DNA of 64,000 bases, from NCBI RefSeq assembly GCF_004352855.1, contig NZ_SJSC01000005.1, positions 1 through 64,000 on the forward strand, in the 5' to 3' direction. Every line of letters starts with the position of its first letter. Position 1 is the stretch's first letter. Positions 1 to 9,926 of this stretch are shown here, in pieces. The notes under the pieces were generated by a model. That model was not told where the DNA came from. It did no database searches and saw only the letters and a list, made by a program, of their open reading frames with translations. The position numbers and the translations under genes were made by a program. Source of the DNA: Marinomonas sp. KMM3893. GTDB lineage: Bacteria; Pseudomonadota; Gammaproteobacteria; Pseudomonadales; Marinomonadaceae.

Positions 1-156
1 GCGAATTGTTTGTAGACTCTCGTAAGACTTCAATTTTTTTGATCAACTACCTTCCGGTAAAACCGAACGGCGATGATCTTCTGAAGACTCCAGCGAGCGC
101 CCACACAAATTATCTGATTATATTCTTAAAGAGCGGTTACGCTTCTGCGTAACGAG
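1..156 (-). promoter_or_regulatory. rRNA operon leader with boxB and boxA
   Basis: Read on the minus strand this matches the leader just upstream of gammaproteobacterial 16S rRNA genes. A perfect hairpin, GTTACGC-agaa-GCGTAAC (136-153), is followed at once by CGCTCTTTAAGAA (135-123), a good boxA. Then comes a stretch with TTTGTGTGGGCGCTCG, resembling the E. coli rrs leader (TCTGTGTGGGCACTCG). The boxB/boxA pair is the Nus-factor antitermination signal of rRNA transcripts. The 16S gene itself would lie left of base 1 and is not in the window. Confidence 0.85.
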
Positions 157-162
157 GGCTGT

Positions 163-190
163 ATATTACAGACATAATTAAAGAGTGCAA
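163..190 (-). promoter_or_regulatory. rRNA operon promoter
   Basis: On the minus strand TTGCAC (190-185) and TAATAT (168-163) are separated by 16 bases. A GC-rich stretch (ACAGCCCTCG) follows the -10, as expected for a stringently controlled rRNA promoter, and A/T-rich sequence lies upstream of the -35. The boxB hairpin starts about 10 bases after the -10. Confidence 0.75.
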
Positions 191-202
191 CACTTAAAAA
201 CA

Positions 203-230
203 AAAAAGCCACAAATTAATGTGGCTTTTT
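203..230 (-). terminator. Rho-independent terminator of the fumarase gene
   Basis: AAAAAGCCACA pairs with TGTGGCTTTTT around a six-base loop. The A- and T-runs on both sides let it work in either direction. It ends the fumarase transcript and shields the rRNA promoter just beyond it. Confidence 0.8.
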
Positions 231-263
231 AATCATCTTGTGCACATGTACCCAGCAACTAGC

Positions 264-1781
264 TTATTTAAGCTCTAATGCTTGCTCTTCGATACGTGCT
301 TTCCATTCTGCTGGCCCAGTCAAATGAACGGAAGTCCCTTGAGAGTCAACAGCAACAGTAACCGGCATATCCACTACATCAAATTCGTAAATAGCTTCCA
401 TTCCCAATTCAGGGAAGGCCACCACGTCCGCTTTCTTGATGGCTTTAGACACAAGGTAGGCTGCCCCGCCCACTGCCATAAGGTAAACCGCGCCAAATTC
501 CTTGATAGCATCGATTGCAATTGGGCCACGTTCTGCTTTACCAATCATGCCTAGCAAGCCAGTTTTATCAAGAATGTTGCGTGTGAATTTATCCATACGA
601 GTTGACGTTGTTGGGCCTGCTGGTCCAACCGCTTCATCACGTACTGGATCCACTGGCCCAACGTAATAAATGAAGCGTCCTTTAAGGTCGACTGGAAGCT
701 CTTCCCCATTCGCCATCATTTCAGTCATCTTCTTATGAGCAGCATCACGACCTGTTAGCATCTTGCCATTTAGCAAGACGGTTTCACCTGGTTTCCAGTC
801 TTTTACTTGCTCTGGCGTGATCTCATTCAAGTTGACACGACGAACGCTATCACCTACTTCCCAAGTAATTTCTGGCCAGTCATCCAATGACGGTGGAACA
901 AGATCCGCAGGACCAGAACCATCAAGCACAAAGTGAGCATGACGTGTTGCCGCACAGTTTGGAATCATAGCAACAGGCAAAGACGCGGCATGCGTTGGGT
1001 AATCCATGATTTTCACATCAAGAACCGTCGTCAAGCCACCCAGACCTTGTGCACCAATGCCTAGATTATTGACGGCATCAAATATCGCTAAGCGCAATTC
1101 TTCAACACGGTTCTGAGGACCGCGCTCTTTTAACTCATGGATATCTATTGGCTCCATTAGCGATTCTTTCGCCATGACCATGGCTTTTTCAGCCGTACCA
1201 CCAATACCTATACCCAACATACCAGGAGGACACCAGCCCGCGCCCATAGTTGGTACGGTTTTCTTCACCCATTCAACGATATCATCAGAAGGGTTTAGCA
1301 TCGCTAGTTTAGACTTATTCTCTGAACCACCGCCTTTCGCCGCAACATGCACTTCAACCGTATCACCTGGAACTACTTCCATATGAATAACGGCTGGCGT
1401 GTTATCTTTGGTGTTTTTACGCGCACCAGCAGGGTCTGCCAGAATAGAAGCACGAAGCACATTATCAGGAAGCGTATAAGCGCGACGCACACCTTCATTC
1501 ACCATATCCGCAACGCTCTTCGTGGTTTCCCACTGAACGTTCATACCGATCTTAATGAAAACGGTAACAATACCAGTGTCTTGGCAAATCGGACGCTTGC
1601 CTTCAGCACACATTCTTGAATTAATCAGAATTTGCGCCATAGCATCTTTGGCAGCCTGACTTTCTTCTCTTTCATAAGCCTCATGTACGGCTTTAACAAA
1701 ATCTAATGGGTGGTAATAAGAAATAAATTGAAGCGCGTCTGCAACGCTATCAATCAAATCACTTTCTTTGATAATGCTCAT
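264..1781 (-). CDS. fumA: Fumarate hydratase class I, iron-sulfur type
   Basis: Interconverts fumarate and L-malate in the TCA cycle, in the cytoplasm. At 505 residues it is the one-chain class I type that fuses the alpha and beta parts. Three cysteines fit the [4Fe-4S] ligands: C66 (ICQDTG), C184 (GWCPPG) and C276 (PNCAATRH); their spacing is close to that recalled for E. coli FumA. The C-terminal half has the beta-subunit signature around GPTTSTRMD. The ATG is preceded by AGGAGAG. It is monocistronic, with a terminator before the rRNA promoter. The function is secure; choosing fumA over other class I names is a matter of convention. Confidence 0.95.
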   Translation of the reverse strand: MSIIKESDLIDSVADALQFISYYHPLDFVKAVHEAYEREESQAAKDAMAQILINSRMCAEGKRPICQDTGIVTVFIKIGMNVQWETTKSVADMVNEGVRRAYTLPDNVLRASILADPAGARKNTKDNTPAVIHMEVVPGDTVEVHVAAKGGGSENKSKLAMLNPSDDIVEWVKKTVPTMGAGWCPPGMLGIGIGGTAEKAMVMAKESLMEPIDIHELKERGPQNRVEELRLAIFDAVNNLGIGAQGLGGLTTVLDVKIMDYPTHAASLPVAMIPNCAATRHAHFVLDGSGPADLVPPSLDDWPEITWEVGDSVRRVNLNEITPEQVKDWKPGETVLLNGKMLTGRDAAHKKMTEMMANGEELPVDLKGRFIYYVGPVDPVRDEAVGPAGPTTSTRMDKFTRNILDKTGLLGMIGKAERGPIAIDAIKEFGAVYLMAVGGAAYLVSKAIKKADVVAFPELGMEAIYEFDVVDMPVTVAVDSQGTSVHLTGPAEWKARIEEQALELK

Positions 1782-1954
1782 GCATCTCTCCTGCTGAGGA
1801 TTACGATTAAATCGAAGGCGAAATGGTAAAAGATGCGTAGGCGCAAAGAAAGGGTTAGAGTCTATTTTGGCAAGATATATAGCCCATTCACAAAATAAAT
1901 ATTCAAATACACTAGAGCGCTCCCCCTAATTCGTCCATTAGAGGGGCAAGACCT

Positions 1955-3673
1955 TTATCGAGGTGTTATTTTTTGATCAGATGAATGCTCAGGGGCTTGT
2001 ACAGAATACTGGATATACTCTTCTAAAATTTGAGCAGTAAAGGCCTCTCGCTCCGACAAAGACGTAATGCGTTCTGCCTCCCAATTAATGAGACTGATGA
2101 AAACAGAATATTTTTTGATATAGCCGTAGCCTATTTGCCTCACACTGATATCGTGAACTGACATTAATCTCTGCACTTGCGCTAGGCATTTTTGCGTTTC
2201 AAATTGCCCGCCTTTATTCGCCGTAGTAAGCAAACGTTGAATATGCTGTATCGGATTGTCTGCCACATTGGGCGAACGCGTCACAGTCCCTGCACTAAGA
2301 AATTTCTCTAGCATCGCTTCTGTAAACTGCTCTCGCTCATGAACGTCTGCTATCAACGCACTTTCTCGCTCTAGCAAGCGAATAAACAAGCTTTTGTTTT
2401 GTATGTCAGAAAACTCTAAATCTTTTAATGACAGCGCATTCTGCGCCATAATCTCAACCACTTTTTCAAACGAAGAGGCGCCTTTATTGGCGGCAGCCGA
2501 TAACGCAAGGTGGCGGCGTAAATCGTGCATTATTTTTGCCGCGTGATAATCTTCTTTGCGCTGCATATGGCGATTGAGAGACGATTCACGATCATTCAGA
2601 TCTTGAACCAAAATTTCGTAGGCGGCCAACGCTTCTTGCTCTTCTCGCAAACACATTAAACGCTGCTGACATTGCTCTTTCTCCCAGGCCTCATACGCCA
2701 CCGCTCGCGCCTGAAACGCTTTTTCAATCGCCTCTTCAAAACTTAACTCTATTTTTGCCCTTTCGGCACGCTTTTGGAGTTCACTGCGCTCTTGTTGATG
2801 ACGCTTTGCTTTTTTTCGCTGCAGCGACGACTCTGATTGCTGCAATCTCTGCTTAATGCTTTCCATTTCAGCCTGAATACCGGCCTCATCGAAATCCGCT
2901 AGCTCCTCATGCACCTGCTTCCAGTAAACATCATCCGAAAAATCAACCACAGACTCGCTGACCGCAGGCTGGGGTTTAAGCGCTTCCGCAAAAGCATGCA
3001 CCTCAGGCCGAAAAGCCTGAGCAGCATCAATAACATTATCCAAACTTCCTGAGGCCTCTTGGGTATGACGCTTAACGTTGCCGTCCCCTTTCTCTGCGCC
3101 ATTTACTGCATTATTGGGAAAAGCACTTTCCATACCTTCAGACATCTCTTTTTGTTCTGGCATCTCTTTTGTTTCAGACATCTCTTTTGTTTCAGACATC
3201 TCTTTTGTTTCAAACATCGAAGCGCCTTCATCCCTTTCAATACTGTCATTCTTAGCGGCAGTTTTCACTTCGCCGACACCATCATGACGACCAAGCTCAT
3301 GATCCGCACTCTGACAACCCGCCTCCTGTTCAAGCGATTCATCCACACCATCTAATGACGCTGTCGAATTTTGTTTTTTCTCGTCACGACGCTTTTCACT
3401 AAAACGGCGCGAATACACAGAGTCACTAGAGACGGCCTTAGAGGGCGTTTCCTTTATAAATCGAGGCGCTGCCCCATTCCAACTGACTTTATAAAGCAAT
3501 GTGCGATCGTACAGCTGAACAACAGGCAACTCACGTTGCGCAATATTATATTGTCGAATTAAGGCCTCAGCATGCCGCAATGCAACGATGGATTCAGTCG
3601 TATTGGTTGAAGTGGCCAGATTTAGCAACTTAATGATTTTGCTAATGGCTTTCTTTCTTCTTCGCACACTCAT
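1955..3673 (-). CDS. DUF2786 domain protein with long charged coiled-coil region
   Basis: I do not know its function. Counting from the ATG at 3673, the first ~45 residues match DUF2786 (KAISKIIKLLNLATSTN, then LRHAEALIRQYNI). After a linker rich in S, E and K come five hexapeptide repeats (ETKEMS-like), then about 200 residues rich in E, Q, R and K that look like a coiled coil, and a C-terminal part with two similar blocks ending near EAMLEKFL and TAQILEEYI. The frame is also open from a GTG at 3733 with no ribosome site; the ATG at 3673 follows AGGGAT and puts the domain at the N-terminus. It directly follows the HIT gene and probably shares its transcript. Confidence 0.75.
   Translation of the reverse strand: MSVRRRKKAISKIIKLLNLATSTNTTESIVALRHAEALIRQYNIAQRELPVVQLYDRTLLYKVSWNGAAPRFIKETPSKAVSSDSVYSRRFSEKRRDEKKQNSTASLDGVDESLEQEAGCQSADHELGRHDGVGEVKTAAKNDSIERDEGASMFETKEMSETKEMSETKEMPEQKEMSEGMESAFPNNAVNGAEKGDGNVKRHTQEASGSLDNVIDAAQAFRPEVHAFAEALKPQPAVSESVVDFSDDVYWKQVHEELADFDEAGIQAEMESIKQRLQQSESSLQRKKAKRHQQERSELQKRAERAKIELSFEEAIEKAFQARAVAYEAWEKEQCQQRLMCLREEQEALAAYEILVQDLNDRESSLNRHMQRKEDYHAAKIMHDLRRHLALSAAANKGASSFEKVVEIMAQNALSLKDLEFSDIQNKSLFIRLLERESALIADVHEREQFTEAMLEKFLSAGTVTRSPNVADNPIQHIQRLLTTANKGGQFETQKCLAQVQRLMSVHDISVRQIGYGYIKKYSVFISLINWEAERITSLSEREAFTAQILEEYIQYSVQAPEHSSDQKITPR
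3139..3220. repeat. 18-bp in-frame tandem repeat
   Basis: About four and a half copies of an 18-bp unit (TTCAGACATCTCTTTTGT on the plus strand), the last ones nearly identical. It lies inside the DUF2786 gene and encodes the six-residue repeat ETKEMS. The unit is a multiple of three, so a change in copy number would keep the frame. Confidence 0.85.
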
Positions 3674-3736
3674 AAAAATATCTATCCCTGTTTTACCCAC
3701 GCTATTGATACTATAGCGCACACCCTGAATCACAGA

Positions 3737-4180
3737 TTAATAGTAAAGCTCAGCATTATTGTCAGGCAAGGTTAAATCGTCATTTAGTAAAGATCTGATT
3801 TTCTGCAATACATCAGCCAACGCTTGCTCACTGTAAGGCACGGCAGGCACCTTACCCCAAACCGGCTCAGGCCAACAAAGATCCGTCTCAAAACGCACCA
3901 CATGATGCACATGAAGCTGAGTCACTTTATTACCTATGGCTGCAATATTGAGTTTGTCGGCTGAAAATGCGTCGTGCAGAACCTCCGCTAACAAGCAACT
4001 TTCAGACATTAATAATTGGCGATCGCTTTCTACCAGCTGATGAATCTCACTCACGCCATTTCTCTGCGGCACCAATATCAGCCAAGGAAATTGAGAATCA
4101 TTTATCAACCTAAGCTGTGACAGTGCAAAATTACCAACCAAAATAGAGTCGCGCTCTAATATCGAATTTAACTCAAACAT
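3737..4180 (-). CDS. HIT domain protein
   Basis: A 147-residue protein of the histidine-triad superfamily of nucleotide-binding hydrolases and transferases. The triad motif is QLHVHHVVR near residue 90: the first two histidines of H-x-H-x-H are present, and the third position is filled by the following HVV block. The WPEPVWG stretch after it is typical of the HIT group in Pseudomonas-like bacteria. The substrate cannot be told from sequence. It is the first gene of a likely two-gene unit with the DUF2786 protein and is divergent from the SMP-30 gene. Confidence 0.85.
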   Translation of the reverse strand: MFELNSILERDSILVGNFALSQLRLINDSQFPWLILVPQRNGVSEIHQLVESDRQLLMSESCLLAEVLHDAFSADKLNIAAIGNKVTQLHVHHVVRFETDLCWPEPVWGKVPAVPYSEQALADVLQKIRSLLNDDLTLPDNNAELYY

Positions 4181-4265
4181 CTTTGTCTATCCTATTTACA
4201 ATAAGCCCTTTCATAAGCACTATAGCACCCTTACATTTAAAATCACCCAGAGACTCGGAGTCAGC

Positions 4266-5135
4266 ATGACTGATATGCAATGTGTCTTGGACGCACAGGC
4301 TAAATTAGCAGAATGCCCACGATGGGATGAACAGACCCAAACCCTCTATTTTGTTGATATTGACGCATTTAAACTGCATGCTTTTAGCATGGATTCTTAC
4401 AGCATAGAAACACGTCAGTTCGATGAAGAAATTGGCTGCTTTTCTCTTTGCGAAAATGGCGGATTTATTGCGGCCTTTCGCTCAGGCGTTTATCAATTTA
4501 CGGACTTTAATGCGCCATTGACGCCTTATTGGAAAGCGACTTACGACCAAAAGACCACACGCTTCAATGACGGTCGCTGCGATCCTAAAGGGCGTTTTCT
4601 AGCTGGCACCATGTACAGCCCTAAAGATGCTTTCAAAGGCGCACTCCACCAATTTGAAAATGGCCAAGAGAAACGGCTCGATCAAGCCGCTTGGACATCC
4701 AACGGTTTAGCGTTTTCGCCTGATGGCAAAATTATGTATTATTCAGACACGCCAAACCACATCGTTTATCAGTTTGATTACGACCTAGCGACAGGCAGTG
4801 CCACCAATAAACGCACCTTTATTGAGTTCCCAAGAGGCAATGGCCGCCCAGACGGCGCCGCAGTCGATTCACAAGGGAACTATTGGAGCGCTTTGTACCA
4901 AGGCCAACGAGTGGTTAAAATCAGCCCCCAAGGCGAGATTTTAGAGGAACATCCGGTCCCCGCGACCTACCCCACCATGGTTGCTTTTGGCGGACCCGAG
5001 ATGAAAACTTTATTCGTCAGTACCTGCCGATCAGCACAAACAGAAGAAGAACTCGAAAGATTCCCTCAAGCAGGCGGAATCTTCGCTCTTGAAACCGATG
5101 TAACGGGCCAAATTGAACCTCGTTTCGCCGGCTAG
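4266..5135 (+). CDS. SMP-30/gluconolactonase family protein
   Basis: A 289-residue six-bladed beta-propeller of the SMP-30/regucalcin/gluconolactonase family, whose members hydrolyse sugar lactones with a divalent metal. Family marks are the early glutamate (AECPRWDE), the RFNDGRCDPKGRFLAGTM block, the SNGLAFSPDG block with metal-binding Asn, and PDGAAVDSQGNYW. No sugar pathway genes lie beside it, so the natural lactone is unknown. AGACTCGGAG upstream of the ATG can serve as ribosome site. Confidence 0.9.
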   Translation: MTDMQCVLDAQAKLAECPRWDEQTQTLYFVDIDAFKLHAFSMDSYSIETRQFDEEIGCFSLCENGGFIAAFRSGVYQFTDFNAPLTPYWKATYDQKTTRFNDGRCDPKGRFLAGTMYSPKDAFKGALHQFENGQEKRLDQAAWTSNGLAFSPDGKIMYYSDTPNHIVYQFDYDLATGSATNKRTFIEFPRGNGRPDGAAVDSQGNYWSALYQGQRVVKISPQGEILEEHPVPATYPTMVAFGGPEMKTLFVSTCRSAQTEEELERFPQAGGIFALETDVTGQIEPRFAG

Positions 5136-5181
5136 AACACAGAGTTTTACACTTTAACATTCAGACATAGACACTATTATC

Positions 5182-6906
5182 ATGCGCGCAAGCAATTATT
5201 TGTTCTCCACATTACGTGATGCACCAACCGATGCCGTCGTTACTAGCCACCAACTTATGGTACGCGCCGGCATGATCCGCCAAATTTCAAAAGGCTTATA
5301 CACTTGGCTGCCAACTGGCGTTAAAGTTTTCCGCAAAGTCGAAAGCATCGTTAGAGATGAGATGGAAAAAGCAGGCGCCCTGGAAGTCATCATGCCTGGC
5401 GTTCAGCCTGCAGAGCTATGGCAAGAATCTGGCCGCTGGCAAAAATACGGTCCTGAACTTCTTCGTTTGGTAGACCGCCACGGTCGTGATTACTGCTTAG
5501 GCCCAACCCACGAAGAAGTCATCACAGACTTGTCTCGTAACGAGCTAACCAGCTACAAACAGCTGCCTGCGACTTTCTTCCAAATTCAGACAAAATTCCG
5601 CGACGAAGTCCGCCCTCGCTTTGGCGTGATGCGCTCTCGTGAATTCTCCATGAAAGACGCCTACTCTTTCCATGTGAGCCCAGAATCACTGCAAGAAACA
5701 TACGACGTAATGCACCAAGCCTACTGCAATGTGTTTGATCGCATTGGCTTAGATTACCGCCCAGTACTTGCCGACACTGGCAGCATTGGTGGTGCGTATT
5801 CACATGAGTTTCATGTATTAGCGGATTCAGGCGAAGACGATATCGCCTTCAGTGACGCGTCTGATTTTGCTGCCAACGTTGAGTTAGCAGAAGCCATTAC
5901 TCTAAAAGAGAAAGCAGACCCTGCAACACAAGATGTGACTGAAGTTTTCACTCCGGATTGCAAAACCATCCAAAAAGTGGCGGAATTCTTAACATTAGAC
6001 GTCACAAAAACAGTCAAAACCATGTTGGTTAAAGGCATTGATGCCAATGAAAACAGCACCATTGTGGCGCTGGTTTTACGCGGCGACCACACCATTAACG
6101 AACTGAAAGTAGAAAAACTGGATGGCATCGTTTCTCCTTTTGAATTTGCTGATGAAGATGAGATTCTCACTCACATTGGTTGTGCACCTGGCTCCATTGG
6201 CCCACAAGGCCTAAAAGAAAAAGGCATTCGCATTATTGCTGACCGCTCTGCTGCCGTCATGTCCGATTTCTGCGCCGGCGCAAACAAAGACGATTACCAC
6301 GTTACTGGCTTAAACTGGGAAAGAGACTGCCCTGATTTTGAAGTAGCCGATTTGCGCAATGTCGTAGAAGGTGATCCTTCTCCAGACGGCAAAGGCACCA
6401 TTGTGATCAAACGCGGCATTGAAGTCGGTCATATTTTCCAACTTGGCCAACAATACGCTGAAGCCCTAAACGCAACCGTTCTAAATGAAAACGGCAAAGC
6501 TCAAGTGATGCACATGGGGTGTTACGGCATCGGCGTTTCTCGTATTGTAGCGGCCGCCATTGAACAAAACTTTGATGACAAAGGCATTCTATGGCCTGAA
6601 AGCATTGCGCCGTTTGATGTGGCCATTATTGCCATGAACTACGACAAATCAGACGCCGTTCGCACGGAATGCGATCGCTTATACAGCGAACTAAAAGCGA
6701 AAGGCTTAGACGTTTTGCTCGACGACCGTAAAGAGCGCCCTGGCGTTAAATTTGCAGACTGCGAACTTCTAGGCATCCCGCATCGCTTAGTGGTTGGCGA
6801 TAAAGGCCTAGCAAATAACACCCTAGAATACAAAAACCGCACCCAAGGTGAAAACCAAGACATCGCGACCGACAAGGCCGTTGAGTTCATCTTTGGCCTA
6901 AAATAG
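5182..6906 (+). CDS. proS: Prolyl-tRNA synthetase
   Basis: Charges tRNA-Pro. At 574 residues it is the bacterial-type class II enzyme: motif 1 near residues 60-80, motif 2 around [17 protein letters not shown], an inserted editing domain at about 225-405, motif 3 at [14 protein letters not shown], and the C-terminal anticodon-binding domain. A decayed second copy lies at 54.7-56.4 kb. This copy is intact and should be the working one. Its codon use looks like that of the neighbouring housekeeping genes. Confidence 0.97.
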   Translation: MRASNYLFSTLRDAPTDAVVTSHQLMVRAGMIRQISKGLYTWLPTGVKVFRKVESIVRDEMEKAGALEVIMPGVQPAELWQESGRWQKYGPELLRLVDRHGRDYCLGPTHEEVITDLSRNELTSYKQLPATFFQIQTKFRDEVRPRFGVMRSREFSMKDAYSFHVSPESLQETYDVMHQAYCNVFDRIGLDYRPVLADTGSIGGAYSHEFHVLADSGEDDIAFSDASDFAANVELAEAITLKEKADPATQDVTEVFTPDCKTIQKVAEFLTLDVTKTVKTMLVKGIDANENSTIVALVLRGDHTINELKVEKLDGIVSPFEFADEDEILTHIGCAPGSIGPQGLKEKGIRIIADRSAAVMSDFCAGANKDDYHVTGLNWERDCPDFEVADLRNVVEGDPSPDGKGTIVIKRGIEVGHIFQLGQQYAEALNATVLNENGKAQVMHMGCYGIGVSRIVAAAIEQNFDDKGILWPESIAPFDVAIIAMNYDKSDAVRTECDRLYSELKAKGLDVLLDDRKERPGVKFADCELLGIPHRLVVGDKGLANNTLEYKNRTQGENQDIATDKAVEFIFGLK

Positions 6907-6916
6907 CCGCATCACC

Positions 6917-6943
6917 AATCACTCGGCACCTCGCCGAGTGATT
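6917..6943 (+). terminator. Hairpin after proS
   Basis: A perfect 11-bp stem, AATCACTCGGC/GCCGAGTGATT, with a five-base loop begins 11 bases after the proS stop. The following sequence is pyrimidine-rich without a clean T-run, so it may be a weak terminator or an RNA-processing hairpin before arsC. Confidence 0.5.
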
Positions 6944-6985
6944 ACGCTCTTCCCTCTTCTGCCTCTCAAAGAAAAAGGAAAATCC

Positions 6986-7327
6986 ATGACCACCATTTAC
7001 CACAATCCACGCTGTTCAAAATCTCGACAAACGCTCGCACTCTTAGAAGAAAAAGGCCTTCAACCTGAGGTTCGCCTATATCTTCAAACACCACCTAGCA
7101 TCGAAGAAATTGAAACGCTATTAACGCAACTGGCGCTAACTCCCATCGAATTAATGCGCACTAAGGAATCCATTTACAAAGAACTGGGACTCAACAAAGA
7201 CAGCAGCGATGAAGAACGCATTCAAGCCATGCACAACAACCCCATTCTTATTGAACGCCCTATTGTGATCCACAATGACAAAGCGAAACTAGGACGACCA
7301 CCCGAACAAGTGCTGGAACTATTCTAA
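6986..7327 (+). CDS. ArsC-family (YfgD-like) reductase
   Basis: A 113-residue thioredoxin-fold protein of the glutaredoxin-dependent arsenate reductase family. The catalytic cysteine is C10 in IYHNPRCSKSRQTL, and the C-terminal ERPIVI and GRPPE motifs are present. Such solitary copies are often YfgD-like and need not serve arsenic resistance; no arsenic exporter is adjacent. The ATG at 6986 follows AAAGGA; the frame is open 48 bases further upstream, but that stretch lacks family similarity. The stop TAA overlaps the wrbA ATG (TAATG), so the two are translationally coupled. Confidence 0.85.
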   Translation: MTTIYHNPRCSKSRQTLALLEEKGLQPEVRLYLQTPPSIEEIETLLTQLALTPIELMRTKESIYKELGLNKDSSDEERIQAMHNNPILIERPIVIHNDKAKLGRPPEQVLELF

Positions 7328-7926
7328 TGAGCACACCCTACGTTCTTATCCTTTTCTATAGCCGTCATGGTTCTGTTTCTGAAATGGCGAAATACATTGC
7401 TCGAGGCGTGAACAGCGTCAATAACATCGAAGCAAAAGTACGCCAAGTGCCTCCTGTCTCAGAAATATCCGAGGCCACTGCAGACCCAATACCAACCGAT
7501 GGCGCACCATACGCCACCCTAGACGAACTTACCGATTGCGCAGGGCTTGCGCTGGGCTCGCCTTCTTACTTTGGCGCCATGGCCGCACCGCTCAAACACT
7601 TTATTGATCAAACCTCCACCATATGGATGACAGGAGGATTAATAGACAAACCTGCCTGCGCTTTCACCAGCGCCAGCTCAATGCATGGCGGACACGAACA
7701 GTGCCTCCAATCCATGATGACACCGTTATTACACCACGGCATGATTTGGGCAGGACTACCCTATAAACACAAGGCTCTCATCAATACAGTGACTGGTGGC
7801 ACGCCTTACGGCGCTAGCCATTTAGCCACAGCGACCAGCGAAAACACGCTCAGCAAAGACGAGATCTCCCTCTGCGAAGCACAAGGCAAACGCATTGCAG
7901 AACTCGCCCTCAAGCTCGCCAATTAA
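7327..7926 (+). CDS. wrbA: NAD(P)H:quinone oxidoreductase WrbA
   Basis: A 199-residue flavodoxin-like FMN protein that reduces quinones by two electrons and protects against redox cycling. The FMN phosphate loop is YSRHGSVSEMA (residues 11-21). The loop LGSPSYFGAMAAPLKHFIDQT and the TSASSMHGGHEQ block are typical of WrbA. It overlaps the stop of the ArsC-family gene and is followed by a strong terminator. Confidence 0.93.
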   Translation: MSTPYVLILFYSRHGSVSEMAKYIARGVNSVNNIEAKVRQVPPVSEISEATADPIPTDGAPYATLDELTDCAGLALGSPSYFGAMAAPLKHFIDQTSTIWMTGGLIDKPACAFTSASSMHGGHEQCLQSMMTPLLHHGMIWAGLPYKHKALINTVTGGTPYGASHLATATSENTLSKDEISLCEAQGKRIAELALKLAN

Positions 7927-7929
7927 ACG

Positions 7930-7966
7930 AAAAAAGCCCTTTTTCCTAACGAAAAAGGGCTTTTTT
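7930..7966. terminator. Bidirectional terminator between wrbA and cysB
   Basis: A long perfect stem (AAAAAAGCCCTTTTT/AAAAAGGGCTTTTTT) with a seven-base loop serves both convergent genes. Confidence 0.93.
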
Positions 7967-7982
7967 ATTCAACGCCATTGAT

Positions 7983-8999
<1,017 letters not shown>

Positions 9000-9064
9000 T
9001 TACTTTATAGAATAGAGAAAAACCTCTAGTGTTGCTAGCTTAAATCAGCGAAAGAAAGATTACG

Positions 9065-9826
9065 ATGGATTTTATTTGGTATATTTTTGCCGGCGCCGCA
9101 GTAGGCCTTGCCGTAGGTATCACAGGTGTTGGCGGCGGTTCTTTAATGACCCCTCTATTATTGTTATTTGGTTTTCCACCACACATCGCCATTGGGACAG
9201 ACCTGATGTACGCAGGCATCGCTAAAAGTACTGGCGTGTATCTCCACGCCAAACGCGGCAATGTAAACTGGAAAATCGTTGGCGCCATGACCGCAGGCAG
9301 CCTTCCTGCCTCTTTTATTACTGTACTGGCCCTGTCGCAGTTTGAAAAACCCGACCATTACCAGCAAATTTTGACCGCCACATTGGGCATTATGTTATTA
9401 GTGACCGCGCTGGTCATTACCTTTCGCGGCAAACTATTGACCCGTTTTGATTTTCAAATGGAAGAGTCTCGCAGCCTTAAGGTCATTTTCTTTTGCGGCA
9501 TTATCCTCGGCATCTTAGTCACACTCACGTCAGTTGGAGCGGGCGCCCTTGGTACCGCCATTATGATGCTGCTGTTCCCTATTATGCGGGCAAAAAACAT
9601 CGTCGGCACAGACCTAGCCCACGCAGTGCCATTAACCTTGGTCGCGGGCTTGGGCCACGTGTTTCTGGGCAATGTCGATTACACCCTATTGGCAGGCCTA
9701 TTAATTGGCTCAATCCCAGCCATTTATTTAGGCACACAAATTTCCACCTTCGTGCCGAATAAGGTTTTGCAGCCCGTTTTGGCTACCGCCTTAATGGCTT
9801 TTGGACTGAAATACCTATTCTTCTAA
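9065..9826 (+). CDS. TauE/SafE-family sulfite/sulfonate exporter-like protein
   Basis: A 253-residue membrane protein with about eight hydrophobic segments and the family's two repeated halves. The first carries GVGGGSLMTPLLLLFG near residues 20-35; the second has TSVGAGALGTAIM near 155. Members export small sulfur anions such as sulfite and sulfoacetate or related organic anions. Its place divergent to cysB supports a sulfur role, but the substrate is inferred. The ATG follows AAAGAAAGA. Confidence 0.85.
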   Translation: MDFIWYIFAGAAVGLAVGITGVGGGSLMTPLLLLFGFPPHIAIGTDLMYAGIAKSTGVYLHAKRGNVNWKIVGAMTAGSLPASFITVLALSQFEKPDHYQQILTATLGIMLLVTALVITFRGKLLTRFDFQMEESRSLKVIFFCGIILGILVTLTSVGAGALGTAIMMLLFPIMRAKNIVGTDLAHAVPLTLVAGLGHVFLGNVDYTLLAGLLIGSIPAIYLGTQISTFVPNKVLQPVLATALMAFGLKYLFF

Positions 9827-9926
9827 AAAAACGCTAGAAAACCAGTGTGTAGCGGTTCATTAAAAGCCAAAAACAAGATACTGTTAAACGCTATCACTAA
9901 AAATGCAGTAAGCAGGAAACTCCGTA

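Noticed and set aside
3059-3355. Hydrophobic-looking frames on the plus strand
   Set aside because: They arise from the 18-bp repeat inside the DUF2786 gene on the other strand.
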